Source: Streptomyces marincola
GTDB taxonomy: Bacteria > Actinomycetota > Actinomycetes > Streptomycetales > Streptomycetaceae
Length of the DNA stretch: 64,000 bases
Direction of reading: 5' to 3'
NCBI RefSeq assembly: GCF_020410765.1
Contig: NZ_CP084541.1
Coordinates: 987,001 to 1,051,000, forward strand
Shown: piece by piece, positions 51,725 through 60,775 of the stretch
How the letters are laid out: each line of letters opens with the position of its first letter
How positions within the stretch are numbered: position 1 is the first letter of the stretch
Made by a program: the position numbers and the translations under genes
Notes under the pieces: model-generated
Told to the model about the DNA's origin: nothing
What the model saw: the letters and a program-made list of their open reading frames with translations, nothing else
Databases searched by the model: none

Positions 51725-53853
51725 CCACCGGTCCGGACCCGGTCGATCTGCTGCATCCCGGGCTGATCCACCATCTCGTCAACTCACTGGGCTGGCGAGG
51801 TCTCCGCCCTCTGCAACAGGAAGCCGTCGACCCGCTCCTCAAGGGCGCCGATGCCCTCCTGCTGGCACCCACGGCCGGCGGTAAGACAGAAGCCGCGTGC
51901 TTCCCGCTGCTGTCGAGAATGGCGCGGGAACAGTGGGCCGGGACATCGGTCCTGTACGTCTGTCCGCTGAAGGCACTGCTGAACAACCTGCTGCCGCGGG
52001 TGGAGACCTACGCGGCCTGGCTGGGGCGCACGGCCGCGCTCTGGCACGGCGACGTGCCGCAGTCGCGACGCGCCCGCATCCTCACGGAGCGCCCCGATGT
52101 CCTGCTGACCACGCCGGAGTCTCTGGAAGCGATGCTGGTCAGTACCAAGGTCGAGCATCGTTCCTTCTTCTCCGGTCTACGGGCCATCGTGGTGGACGAG
52201 GTGCACGCGTTCGCCGGCGACGATCGTGGCTGGCACCTCCTGGCGGTACTGGAGCGTCTGTCCCGCGTCGCAGGACGCCCGGTACAGCGTGTCGGCCTGT
52301 CGGCGACAGTCGGAAACCCTGACCGGCTCCTGGCCTGGCTTCAGGGGCCGGGCGCCGGACAGCGCGACGCGGTCGTCGTCGCGCCGCACGCTCGCCACAC
52401 GACACGCCCGGTCGGGCCGCCCGACGCGGACGTCGAACTGGATTACGTCGGCTCTCTCGCGAACGCGTCCGCCATCATCGCCGCCCTGCATCGCGGCGAG
52501 AAGCGCCTGGTCTTCTGCGAGTCGCGGAAAGAGGTCGAGGAGCTGGGGACGGCGCTCCAGGCCCGAGGGGTGACCACGTTCCTGTCCCACGCCTCGCTGG
52601 CCGCCGCGGAGCGGCGGCGGGCGGAAGAGGCGTTCGCCGAGGCCAGGGACTGCGTGATCGTGTCCACCAGCACCCTCGAACTCGGCATCGACGTGGGCGA
52701 TCTGGACCGTGTCATCCAGATCGATGCCCCGGTGACCGTCGCGTCGTTTCTGCAACGTCTGGGGCGCACCGGACGCCGTCCCGGAAGCGGTCGCAACTGC
52801 CTGTTCCTGGCCACAGCCCCGGACGGTCTGCTGGCGGCTGCCGCTCTGCTGCTGCTCTGGTCACGCCACTGGGTCGAGCCGGTGACGGCACCACCGGAGC
52901 CTCGGCACATCGTCGCGCAGCAACTCCTGGCGCTGTGCCTCCAGGAGAAGCGGGTCGGCACGCGGGAGTGGTACGCCTGGTGGGGAGAATTCGGCCCGTT
53001 CGGACGCGCTGCCGCTCCGGTCGTGCGTCATTTGCTCGAAGCCGGCTTTCTCAGCGAGGACGACGGCATGCTGTTCATCGGCCCGGAAGCCGAGCAGCGT
53101 TTCGGATTCCGCCACTTCATGGACCTTACCGCCGTTTTCACGGCAGCACCGGAATTCACCGTGCTGTCCGGCCGGACGGAGATCGGCAGAACCGACCCGT
53201 CTCTGCTGACGGAACGGGTCCCAGGGCCCCGCAGACTGTTGCTTGCCGGGCGGAGCTGGCAGGTCACCTACATCGACTGGTCGCGTCGCCGCTGTTTCGT
53301 GGAACCGGTGGACTCGGGGGGGCGTGCCCGCTGGTCATCCGGCCAGGCCGCACGGGGCATGTCCTACGCGCTGACCAGGGCCGCACGTGAGGTAGCCCTC
53401 GGAAGGCAACCTCCCGTCGTCCTCACCCGGCGCGCGGGAAACGCGCTGAAGCAGCTACGAGAGGAACTCTCCGACCTGGTCGTCCCGGACGGCACGGTCG
53501 TGACGAGAGGTGGCCGGGACACCAATGTCCGATGGTGGACATGGGCCGGTTACCGGGCCAACGCCACGCTCGCCGCGACGCTGCATACCGTCGCGGATCC
53601 ACTTCAACGTCCGACCGACGCCTACATTCGGCTACGTGAGGATCTTTCCCCCGGGGAATGGGGCGAAGCCGTCCGTGAGCACTCACGGCACCTCGCTCTG
53701 CCCGCCGTGGATCCACGTGCGGTGGCCGGTCTCAAGTTCAATGCCGCCCTGCCCCGGCGTCTCGCCGAGCTGACGCTCGCCAACCGGCTCGCCGATCTCG
53801 AAGGGGCGGCGTCCGTCCTCCGTGAGCCGGCCACGTTTCTCCAGCGCGGCTGA
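51721..53853 (+). CDS. brxHI: BREX Lhr-like superfamily 2 helicase BrxHI
   Basis: 710-aa DEAD/DEAH-box helicase of the Lhr group. Q-motif region LRPLQQEAVDPLL, Walker A APTAGGKTEA, motif Ib TTPESLEAML, DEVH box IVVDEVHAF, motif III LSATVGNP, and C-terminal motifs STSTLELGIDVGDLDRVIQ and QRLGRTGRRPG. The C-terminal 250 residues form an Lhr-type winged-helix/beta region. Coupled to brxD by GTGA. A G7 tract (53316-53322, codons 532-534) sits in the C-terminal part. Confidence 0.9.
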   Translation: MTTGPDPVDLLHPGLIHHLVNSLGWRGLRPLQQEAVDPLLKGADALLLAPTAGGKTEAACFPLLSRMAREQWAGTSVLYVCPLKALLNNLLPRVETYAAWLGRTAALWHGDVPQSRRARILTERPDVLLTTPESLEAMLVSTKVEHRSFFSGLRAIVVDEVHAFAGDDRGWHLLAVLERLSRVAGRPVQRVGLSATVGNPDRLLAWLQGPGAGQRDAVVVAPHARHTTRPVGPPDADVELDYVGSLANASAIIAALHRGEKRLVFCESRKEVEELGTALQARGVTTFLSHASLAAAERRRAEEAFAEARDCVIVSTSTLELGIDVGDLDRVIQIDAPVTVASFLQRLGRTGRRPGSGRNCLFLATAPDGLLAAAALLLLWSRHWVEPVTAPPEPRHIVAQQLLALCLQEKRVGTREWYAWWGEFGPFGRAAAPVVRHLLEAGFLSEDDGMLFIGPEAEQRFGFRHFMDLTAVFTAAPEFTVLSGRTEIGRTDPSLLTERVPGPRRLLLAGRSWQVTYIDWSRRRCFVEPVDSGGRARWSSGQAARGMSYALTRAAREVALGRQPPVVLTRRAGNALKQLREELSDLVVPDGTVVTRGGRDTNVRWWTWAGYRANATLAATLHTVADPLQRPTDAYIRLREDLSPGEWGEAVREHSRHLALPAVDPRAVAGLKFNAALPRRLAELTLANRLADLEGAASVLREPATFLQRG
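53316..53322 (+). repeat. G7 tract in brxHI
   Basis: ACTCGGGGGGGCGTG encodes Ser-Gly-Gly-Arg (532-535). A slip would remove the last 175 residues. Confidence 0.4.
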
Positions 53854-53917
53854 GTGACCGGGCCCTCCCCCCGGCCACCGGCGCGGACCACGCGCGCCCC
53901 GGGGCGGCGAAGGCGGG

Positions 53918-53965
53918 CGGGGCGCCCATGGGAAGGGCCCGCGACGGACGCCGGGCGGCGCCCCG
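53918..53965. terminator. Hairpin at the right end of the BREX island
   Basis: CGGGGCGCC (53918-53926) and GGCGCCCCG (53957-53965) are perfect 9-bp arms with a 30-nt GC-rich loop, between convergent brxHI and the acidic hypothetical gene. Confidence 0.45.
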
Positions 53966-53967
53966 GG

Positions 53968-55512
53968 TCAGTGCAGTGACCTGGCCTTGAACGCCGCCTT
54001 GCGCGCTTGCTTCGCGAGCTGCTTGTCGGGGTGCAGCCGGCCGACCGCTTCGAGCACGTCCGCCGTCGCCGGGTGGCCGGTGCGCCAGGCCCGGTCGAAG
54101 AACCCGCTGTGCTGCCCGACGAGGTCCCCGACCAGCCCGCTCAGCTCGTCGGCCTCCTCCTCCGCGACGCCGTCGCCGAGTTGCGCGGCCAGCGTGTCGA
54201 TGGTCAGCCAGAAGACCATCGTCTCGTCCGGCGGCGGCACGTCGGCCGCGCCGCTGTCGGCCAGCCAGACCCGCGCCAGGCCGCCGAGTTCGCCGTCGTC
54301 CAGCACCTCGCGGAGCGCGGGCTCGGCCCGCCCGTCCAGCATCGAGAGCACCAGCTGGCAGCCGAGGCGGCGCCCCGGGCCGCCGGAGTCGGTTCCGCGT
54401 GCCGCGGCGAGCAGCGAACGCGCCGCGTCGGCGGGTTCGCGCCGCGCGAGCCACAGTTCGGCCTCCTCGCGGGCCGCGGGCTCGGGCCGGTGGGGCAGCA
54501 CGGCGAGCAGCACGGTGGCGTCGCGTTCCGCCAGCTCGCCGATGAGCGGAACGTCCAGGCCCGCGTCCAGCATCCGGCGGCGCACTCCGTAGAGGCCGAG
54601 CGGGGTGAGGCGCGCGAGCCCGTAGCGGGTCAGGTCCTCGTCGTCCTCGCCGTCCTCGTCGCCCCGCCGCTCGTCCTCGGCGAACCGGTGCCCGCCCGCG
54701 TCGCCCTCCTCGGCCTCTTCGAGCACCGAGTCGTCCACCGGCCGGTATTCGAGCAGCCCGGTCCCCGAGAGCGCGCCGAACTGGCCGTCGAGTTTGAGGA
54801 CGGCGGCCGACAGCTCGTCCAGTGCCTCGGGGGACAGCTCGTCCATGTCCTCCGGCACGACGGACGCGGCGGCGACCATCGGCAGCGGCACCATGGACGC
54901 GGCCTGCCCGGCCTCGTCCGTGACCGCGAACAGATACAGGCTGCCGAGTGCCGCGTCCAGGTGCCCCGCGGCCTCTTCCTGGTCCCATTCGAGCGCGTCG
55001 GCGTCGATGGTGTCCGGGTCGATCTCGCCGTCGGCGCCGAACGAGCCGTCGAGGACGCCGATCTCCCCGAGCAGCTCCTCGAAGGTCGGGGCCGCGGCGT
55101 CGGCGAGCACGGCGTCGAGGCCGACGGACCACAGGTCGAGGATCTCCCCCGGGTCGCCCTCGGCCACCAGCTCCAGGTCGGGCCCGGGCGACGCGTTCCC
55201 GATGGCCTCGGTGTCGTCGTCGGGCGCGGCGCCGGTGATCTCCACGAGCCCGGTGTCGATGGCGAAGTGCCAGGCGTCGGCGGCGAACTCCTGGCCCCCT
55301 TCGGTGCCTTCGAGGCCCAGCTCGGAAACGGCGGACAGCAGCAGGTCGTCGGGCAGCTCGCCGCTCGCGCCCACTTCCGTGCCCGGTTCCACCCAGCGCG
55401 CCAGGCGCACCGCACGCGCGAACAGGGGGGAGGCCAGCGCCTCACGGGCCAGCTCCTCCTCGGATGGCAGCCGCACGGGCGGCATGGCGGGACGGTCGTC
55501 ACCGGGGTTCAC
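53968..55512 (-). CDS. Acidic conserved hypothetical protein
   Basis: 514-aa, strongly acidic, apparently soluble protein with no signal peptide, membrane segment or recognisable catalytic motif. The N-terminal half has recurring ELPDDLLLSAVSELGL/ELSPEALDELSAAV-type helices; a Glu/Asp-rich linker (RGDEDGEDDEDLTRYG) separates it from an Ala/Leu-rich helical-repeat-like C-terminal half ending in a basic tail KQARKAAFKARSLH. It reads like proteins conserved across Streptomyces as 'hypothetical'. GTG 55512 has a GGAG site. Base composition is like the core genome, so it probably marks the chromosomal side of the island boundary. Confidence 0.8.
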   Translation of the reverse strand: MNPGDDRPAMPPVRLPSEEELAREALASPLFARAVRLARWVEPGTEVGASGELPDDLLLSAVSELGLEGTEGGQEFAADAWHFAIDTGLVEITGAAPDDDTEAIGNASPGPDLELVAEGDPGEILDLWSVGLDAVLADAAAPTFEELLGEIGVLDGSFGADGEIDPDTIDADALEWDQEEAAGHLDAALGSLYLFAVTDEAGQAASMVPLPMVAAASVVPEDMDELSPEALDELSAAVLKLDGQFGALSGTGLLEYRPVDDSVLEEAEEGDAGGHRFAEDERRGDEDGEDDEDLTRYGLARLTPLGLYGVRRRMLDAGLDVPLIGELAERDATVLLAVLPHRPEPAAREEAELWLARREPADAARSLLAAARGTDSGGPGRRLGCQLVLSMLDGRAEPALREVLDDGELGGLARVWLADSGAADVPPPDETMVFWLTIDTLAAQLGDGVAEEEADELSGLVGDLVGQHSGFFDRAWRTGHPATADVLEAVGRLHPDKQLAKQARKAAFKARSLH

Positions 55513-55806
55513 GAAGGCTCCTTGACGCGGCGGCCTGGCAGATCACCAGCCTAGATCAGCCGGCACCCCCGTGCGCGACGACCGCGCTCGCGGGCGGCAA
55601 CTCGCGCGGCGCGCGGCCCGTTTCGCCACCTGGCGTCACCGCGCGGGCACCAATCGTGAGGTGCCTGAGCGCCGCCCCGGCGGGGCGGCGGCCTTGCCGT
55701 TCACCGGAACGTCGCGGGCCCGACCGCCGGCGGCCGTTGACAACGCCGGGCGCGCTGCGGGAGTTTGACGCGCGTAGAGGCTGTTCTCCCCGCTCCGGAG
55801 GGTTCC

Positions 55807-57657
55807 GTGACCGCTGCACCGACCGCCCCGTCCCCCTACCGGCCGCGCCGCACCGCCGCCGCGCTGCTCGCCGCCGGGCTCTGCGGAACGCTGCTCACCG
55901 GCCCGGCGCCGGCCGCCGCCTCCGCCGCGAGCGCGCGCGAGGGGCTGCGCGTGCACGACATCCAGGGCGACACCCGGCTCTCGCCGTTCGAGGGCGAGAC
56001 CGTCACCGACGTGCCCGGCATCGTCACCGGTGTGCGCGGCTACGGCTCCCGCGGCTTCTGGCTCCAGGACCCCGAGCCCGACGGCTCCGCCGCCACGAGC
56101 GAGGGGATCTTCGTCTTCACCGGGTCGGCGCCGCGAGTCGAGACGGGCGACGAGGTCCTGGTCACCGGCCTGGTCGGCGAGTACTACTACGGCGGCGAGG
56201 GCGCCGGCGGCCAGTCCGTCACCCAGCTGTCGCAGCCGCGGGTGACGGTGCTGTCCTCGGGCAACGCGCTGCCCCCGCCCGTCGTTCTCGACGCGCGCTC
56301 GCTGCCGCGCCACTACGCCCCCTCGGGCGCCGACGGCATCGAGCATCTGCCGCTGCGGCCCGAGTACTACGCGCTCGACCGCTACGAGTCGCTTGAGGGC
56401 ATGAACGTCTCCATCGGCGACGCGCCCGTCGTCGGCCCGAGCACCGCCTACTACGAGCTGTGGGTCACGCTGGAGCCGCACCGCAACCGGACGGCGGGCG
56501 GCGGCACCCGGTACGCCTCCTACGACGCGCAGAACCCGGGCCGGCTGAAGATCGAGTCGCTTGTGCCGGTCTCCCAGGTGCCGTTCCCCTCGGCCGACGT
56601 CGGTGACGTCCTGACCGGACCGACCGAAGGCCCGCTGGACTACGACGAGTTCGGCGGCTACACGCTGGCCGCGCGGCAACTGGGGGAGGTGGTGGACGGC
56701 GGTCGCGCCCCCGAGGCCACCCGGCCGCAGGCCCCCGACGAACTGGCCGTCGCCGCCTACAACGTGGAGAACCTGCACCCGCGCAGCGGCCAGGCCAAGT
56801 TCGACCGGCTCGCGGCGGGCGTGGTGACCTCGCTCGCCGCCCCCGACATCATCGCGCTTGAGGAGATCCAGGACGACAGCGGCCCGAGCGACGACGGAAC
56901 GGTGTCGGCGGAGGAGACACTGCGGCGGTTCACCGACGCGATCGTCGCCGCGGGCGGCCCGCGCTACGCGTGGCGCGGCATCGACCCGGAGGACGGCAGG
57001 GACGGCGGGCAGCCGGGCGGGAACATCCGCAACGCCTTCCTGTTCAACCCCGAGCGGGTGTCGTTCACCGACCGGCCCGGGGGCGGCGCCACCACGCGCA
57101 CCGAGGCGGTCTCCGTCGACGGCCGCGCGGCCCTGAGCCACTCGCCCGGGCGCGTCACGCCGGAGGACGAGGCGTGGGCGGACAGCCGCAAGCCGCTGGC
57201 GGGCGAGTTCGTCTTCCGCGGCGAGACCGTCATCGTGGTCGCCAACCACTTCGCGTCCAAGGGCGGCGACCAGCCGCTGCACGCGCGGTTCCAGCCTCCG
57301 GCGCGGGTGACGGAGGAGCAGCGCGTCGCGCAGGCGAGGGAGGTCAACTCGTTCGTGCGGGAGCTGCGCCGGGTCGAGCGGGACGCCCGCGTGGTGGTGC
57401 TCGGTGACATCAACGACTTCGAGTTCTCGCCGGTCACCCGCACGCTCACGGCGGGCGGCGCGCTGCGCAGCGCGGTGCTCACGCTGCCGCCCGCCGAGCG
57501 GTACACCTACGTGTTCCAGGGCAACTCGCAGGTGCTCGACCAGATCCTGGTATCGCCGGCGATCCGCCGTTTCGAGTACGACATCGTGCACATCAACGCC
57601 GAGTTCGCCGACCAGGCCAGCGACCACGACCCGCAGGTGCTGCGCATGCGGCCCTGA
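55807..57657 (+). CDS. Secreted endonuclease/exonuclease/phosphatase-family nuclease (ExeM-like)
   Basis: 616-aa exported protein. Signal peptide: basic RPRRT, hydrophobic ALLAAGLCGTLLTG, cleavage near AAAS. An OB-like domain (about 45-290; VTDVPGIVTGVRGYGSRGFWLQD) precedes a C-terminal EEP domain (about 315-616) with VAAYNVENL, the metal Glu in ALEEIQDD, NHFASKGGD, VVLGDINDFEF and a terminal SDHDPQV. This architecture is that of extracellular DNases/phosphoesterases. GTG 55807 follows GGAGGG. Confidence 0.88.
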   Translation: MTAAPTAPSPYRPRRTAAALLAAGLCGTLLTGPAPAAASAASAREGLRVHDIQGDTRLSPFEGETVTDVPGIVTGVRGYGSRGFWLQDPEPDGSAATSEGIFVFTGSAPRVETGDEVLVTGLVGEYYYGGEGAGGQSVTQLSQPRVTVLSSGNALPPPVVLDARSLPRHYAPSGADGIEHLPLRPEYYALDRYESLEGMNVSIGDAPVVGPSTAYYELWVTLEPHRNRTAGGGTRYASYDAQNPGRLKIESLVPVSQVPFPSADVGDVLTGPTEGPLDYDEFGGYTLAARQLGEVVDGGRAPEATRPQAPDELAVAAYNVENLHPRSGQAKFDRLAAGVVTSLAAPDIIALEEIQDDSGPSDDGTVSAEETLRRFTDAIVAAGGPRYAWRGIDPEDGRDGGQPGGNIRNAFLFNPERVSFTDRPGGGATTRTEAVSVDGRAALSHSPGRVTPEDEAWADSRKPLAGEFVFRGETVIVVANHFASKGGDQPLHARFQPPARVTEEQRVAQAREVNSFVRELRRVERDARVVVLGDINDFEFSPVTRTLTAGGALRSAVLTLPPAERYTYVFQGNSQVLDQILVSPAIRRFEYDIVHINAEFADQASDHDPQVLRMRP

Positions 57658-57680
57658 CCGTGCAGCGGTGCTGAACGGTC

Positions 57681-57712
57681 GCGGCGCCGTCTACTGAGTG
57701 GACCGGCGCCGC
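57681..57712. terminator. Hairpin between nuclease gene and dapA
   Basis: GCGGCGCC (57681-57688) and GGCGCCGC (57705-57712) are perfect 8-bp arms separated by 16 nt, 23 nt past the nuclease stop. Confidence 0.4.
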
Positions 57713-57735
57713 GCCGCACCGGGAGACTGCCCGGC

Positions 57736-58689
57736 ATGCACGATGCGACAACGACACCCGCGCCCGCCCCGGCTCCCGTGGCCGCGCCGGGCGCGCCGTT
57801 CGGCCGGTGCGCCGCGGCCATGATCACCCCGTTCTCCGCCGACGGCGGAACGCTCGACCGGGCCGGCGCCGGGCGGCTGGCCACCCACCTGGTGGACCGG
57901 GGCGGTTGCGACGCCCTGGTCGTCAGCGGCACCACGGGCGAATCGCCGACCACCACGGACGCGGAGAAGACGGCGCTGGTGGCGACGGTGGCCGAGGCCG
58001 TGGGCGACCGGGCCGCCGTGGTGGCCGGGGTGGGCACGGCGGACACCGCGCACACCGTCGCGCTGGCGCGCGCGGCGCGGGGCGCCGGCGCGCACGGCCT
58101 GCTCGTCGCGACGCCGTACTATTCGCGCCCCCCGCAGGAGGCGATCGTCCACCACCTGCGGACGGTGGCGGACGCGACCGACCTGCCCGTGATGCTGTAC
58201 GACAACCCGGTCAGGACCGGCGAGGGCACGGCCCTGACCGCCGACTCGCTGCGGGCGCTCGCGGAACACCCGCGCATCGTGGCGGTCAAGGACTGCTCGG
58301 GCGACCTGCTGAAGGCCGGCCTGGTGCTGCGCGAGACCGGCCTCGCCGTGTACGCGGGCAGCGACGAGCTGACCCTGCCGCTGCTCGCGCTCGGCGCCGC
58401 CGGCTGCGTCAGCACGGCGGCGAACGTCGCGGGTCCTCAGGTGCGCGGCGTCATCGACGCGTTCGCCGCGGGCGACACCGAGGGAGCCGCCAGGCGGCAC
58501 CTCGCGCTGCTCCCGCTGGTGGACGCGCTGATGAACGAGGTGCCTGGCACGGTGGCGGTCAAGGCGCTGTTCCGCGCGGCGGGGCTGCCGGGCGGCCCGG
58601 TGCGCGGGCCGCTGCTGCCGGCAGGCGAGGAGCTGACGGCCCGGCTGGCCGGTGTGCTCACCGACGTGCTCGGCGGCGCGGAGGGGTGA
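57736..58689 (+). CDS. dapA: 4-hydroxy-tetrahydrodipicolinate synthase
   Basis: 317-aa DHDPS that condenses pyruvate with aspartate semialdehyde in lysine/diaminopimelate synthesis. Motifs: AMITPF, VSGTTGESPTTTDAEK, the catalytic tyrosine in MLYDNPVRTG and the Schiff-base lysine in IVAVKDCSGD. An Ala/Pro-rich N-terminal extension of about 20 residues precedes the core. dapD lies less than 1 kb downstream on the other strand, supporting the biosynthetic call, unlike the two catabolic paralogues at 4.9 and 17.4 kb. GGGAG ribosome site, 11 nt from ATG. Confidence 0.88.
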   Translation: MHDATTTPAPAPAPVAAPGAPFGRCAAAMITPFSADGGTLDRAGAGRLATHLVDRGGCDALVVSGTTGESPTTTDAEKTALVATVAEAVGDRAAVVAGVGTADTAHTVALARAARGAGAHGLLVATPYYSRPPQEAIVHHLRTVADATDLPVMLYDNPVRTGEGTALTADSLRALAEHPRIVAVKDCSGDLLKAGLVLRETGLAVYAGSDELTLPLLALGAAGCVSTAANVAGPQVRGVIDAFAAGDTEGAARRHLALLPLVDALMNEVPGTVAVKALFRAAGLPGGPVRGPLLPAGEELTARLAGVLTDVLGGAEG

Positions 58690-58705
58690 AACGGCGGCGC
58701 GCGCG

Positions 58706-58726
58706 CCCGGCCTCACTCCGGCCGGG
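58706..58726. terminator. Bidirectional terminator hairpin
   Basis: CCCGGCC (58706-58712) and GGCCGGG (58720-58726) form a perfect 7-bp stem with a 7-nt loop between convergent dapA and the EI24 gene. Confidence 0.55.
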
Positions 58727-59468
58727 GCGGCGCCGCCGCGGCGAGGTCGCGCGTCAGCAGCGTGGCTCCGGCCACGGCGCCCGGCATGAGCACCACGGCG
58801 GCCAGCGGCACCAGGAACGCGAGCACCAGCGGCACGCCGAAGCCGAGCGCGAGCCCGAGCCGCGCGCGCAGCAGCCGCAGCCGGTGCTCCAGGGGGATGC
58901 CGCGCCGTTCCATGCCGAGGGAGACCAGTTCCACGGTCAGGAAGAAGCCGGAGACGGAGAAGCCGAGCGCGGGCACGACCGTCTGCCCGAGCACGGGGAC
59001 GAAGCCGAGCACGAACAGCGGCAGCGTGAACATCAGGACCCGGAGCAGCACCCGCACGCTGTCGCGCAGCGAGATCCACAGCTCGACCACGAGCGGCCGG
59101 TCGGGACCGGCCGGGAGGTGGCCCTCGTCGCGCTCGACCTGCTCGGACAGGGACTCGTAGAACGGGTCGCCGATCAGCAGGGTCACGGCCGTGAAGGTGA
59201 TGACGGCGAGCAGCAGCCCGAAGGCGAACATCAGGAAGGCGAACGTGGTGCGCAGCACCGCCTGCCAGGTGTCGTCCCAGTCGTCGGCGAACGGGGTGGC
59301 CCAGGCCGCGGCGTCGCCCGCGTACAGGGCGAGGACGACCAGCGCCGCGGCGTAGAGCACCAGGGTGATGAGGGCCGGGAGCAGGCCCCACGCCAGCCAC
59401 CGCCGGTGCGTGAACACCCACGCCTGGCCCCGCACCACGTACCGTATCCCCGCCGCGAAATCTCTCAC
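58713..59468 (-). CDS. EI24/CysZ-like membrane protein
   Basis: 251-aa integral membrane protein of the EI24 (CysZ-like) family with four to five hydrophobic segments (WLAWGLLPALITLVLYAAAL, FAFLMFAFGLLLAVITF, two central and one near the C-terminus). The family motif LLIGDPFYESLSEQVE is clear. CysZ proteins are sulfate permeases in proteobacteria; actinobacterial members are uncharacterised. GTG start at 59468. No operon partner. Confidence 0.85.
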   Translation of the reverse strand: MRDFAAGIRYVVRGQAWVFTHRRWLAWGLLPALITLVLYAAALVVLALYAGDAAAWATPFADDWDDTWQAVLRTTFAFLMFAFGLLLAVITFTAVTLLIGDPFYESLSEQVERDEGHLPAGPDRPLVVELWISLRDSVRVLLRVLMFTLPLFVLGFVPVLGQTVVPALGFSVSGFFLTVELVSLGMERRGIPLEHRLRLLRARLGLALGFGVPLVLAFLVPLAAVVLMPGAVAGATLLTRDLAAAAPPRPE

Positions 59469-59563
59469 GGCGGCAAGATTATCCGGCCCGCTCCCCCGTC
59501 CCGCACCGCGTACGCCCGGCGGGACGGGGGCGCCCGCCGCCGCGGACGCCCGGGCGCGGACGG

Positions 59564-60556
59564 TCAGTTGTGCTGGTGGAGCGCCGCGTTCAGGCCGCCC
59601 CAGGCCCCGGTGCGCTGCAACGCCTCGACGGCGCCCGTGGTGGAGTTGCGGCGGAAGAGGAGGTTGTGCGCGCCGGACAGCTCGCGGGCCTTGACCACGG
59701 ACCCGTCGGGGAGGGTGACGCGGGTGCCCGCGGTGACGTACAGCCCGGCCTCCACGACGCAGTCGTCGCCGAGCGAGATGCCGATGCCGGCCTGGGCGCC
59801 GAGCAGGCAGCGCTCACCGATCGAGACGACCTCCTTGCCGCCGCCGGAGAGGGTGCCCATGATGGACGCGCCGCCGCCGATGTCCGAGCCGTCGCCCACC
59901 ACGACGCCCGCGCTGATGCGGCCCTCGACCATCGAGACGCCGAGCGTGCCGGCGTTGAAGTTGACGAAGCCCTCGTGCATGACGGTCGTACCGGTGGCCA
60001 GGTGGGCGCCGAGGCGGACCCGGTCGGCGTCACCGATGCGGACGCCGGACGGCGTGACGTAGTCGGTCATGCGGGGGAACTTGTCGACGCTGGTGACCGC
60101 GAGGTGCCCGCCCGCGGCGCGCACGGCGAGCCTGGCCTGCTCGACGCGGTCCACGGGCACCGGGCCCGCGCTGGTCCAGGCGACGTTCGCGAGCAGGCCG
60201 AAGATGCCTTCGAGGCTGAGGCCGTGCGGGCGGACCAGGCGGTGGCTGAGGAGGTGCAGGCGCAGGTAGACGTCGTGGGCGTCGAGCGGCTTCTCCGCGA
60301 GTCCTGAGATGACCGTGCGCACCGCCACGACCTCGACGCCGCGCGCCGGGTCGGGGCCGACGGCGCCGGCGGCGTGCTCGCCGAGCAGTTCGGCGGCCTG
60401 TTCCGGGCTCAGTCGCTCGGTGCCGGCCGGGCCGGGCGCCTCGTCGAGTCGGGGGGCGGGGTACCAGGTGTCGAGAACGGCGCCTTCCGTGGTGATCGTG
60501 GCGAGCCCGGCGGCGATGGCGCCGCTGGTGGTCGTGGCGGCGGTGGTGTCGGTCAT
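59564..60556 (-). CDS. dapD: Tetrahydrodipicolinate N-succinyltransferase
   Basis: 330-aa left-handed beta-helix (hexapeptide repeat) succinyltransferase of the actinobacterial DapD type, the third-stage enzyme of the succinylase lysine/DAP branch. The N-terminal half carries TEGAVLDTWYPAPRL; the repeats run through MHEGFVNFNAGTLG, SAGVVVGDGSDIGGGASIMG and GERCLLGAQAGIGISLGDDC. ATG 60556 has no ribosome site, but a TAGCGT box (60569-60564) ends 7 nt upstream, suggesting a leaderless message. Longer frame to 60724 rejected. Confidence 0.92.
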   Translation of the reverse strand: MTDTTAATTTSGAIAAGLATITTEGAVLDTWYPAPRLDEAPGPAGTERLSPEQAAELLGEHAAGAVGPDPARGVEVVAVRTVISGLAEKPLDAHDVYLRLHLLSHRLVRPHGLSLEGIFGLLANVAWTSAGPVPVDRVEQARLAVRAAGGHLAVTSVDKFPRMTDYVTPSGVRIGDADRVRLGAHLATGTTVMHEGFVNFNAGTLGVSMVEGRISAGVVVGDGSDIGGGASIMGTLSGGGKEVVSIGERCLLGAQAGIGISLGDDCVVEAGLYVTAGTRVTLPDGSVVKARELSGAHNLLFRRNSTTGAVEALQRTGAWGGLNAALHQHN

Positions 60557-60563
60557 GGGTCCG

Positions 60564-60569
60564 ACGCTA
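60564..60569 (-). promoter_or_regulatory. -10 box of a probably leaderless dapD mRNA
   Basis: Minus-strand TAGCGT, 7 nt before the dapD ATG; the -35 region is weak. Confidence 0.35.
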
Positions 60570-60741
60570 ACCGGTGGGTGGCCGCGGCGGCGAACCGGTC
60601 CCGGGAAGCGGTCGCCCAGACTCCTCAGGAGCCACGCGTCCGGGCGGCCGGAGCGCCGGAGGAGTGACCGCGCCTGCGCGTCGGCTTCTGCCGGGAGCGG
60701 GCGGCGGCGATCCTTGCGGCGCACGGCACCGTTCAGCTCAT

Positions 60742-60755
60742 ACGGTTTTCACCGT
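60742..60755. promoter_or_regulatory. Inverted repeat upstream of the Cys-rich protein gene
   Basis: ACGGT (60742-60746), TTTC, ACCGT (60751-60755): a small perfect inverted repeat overlapping a TACGGT -10-like box. Possible operator. Confidence 0.3.
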
Positions 60756-60775
60756 TCTCACCGAAGGAGACATAC

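Noticed and set aside
20573..53967. Integrative element or prophage carrying the defence genes
   Set aside because: No integrase, tRNA, flanking direct repeat or replication gene could be seen at either edge.
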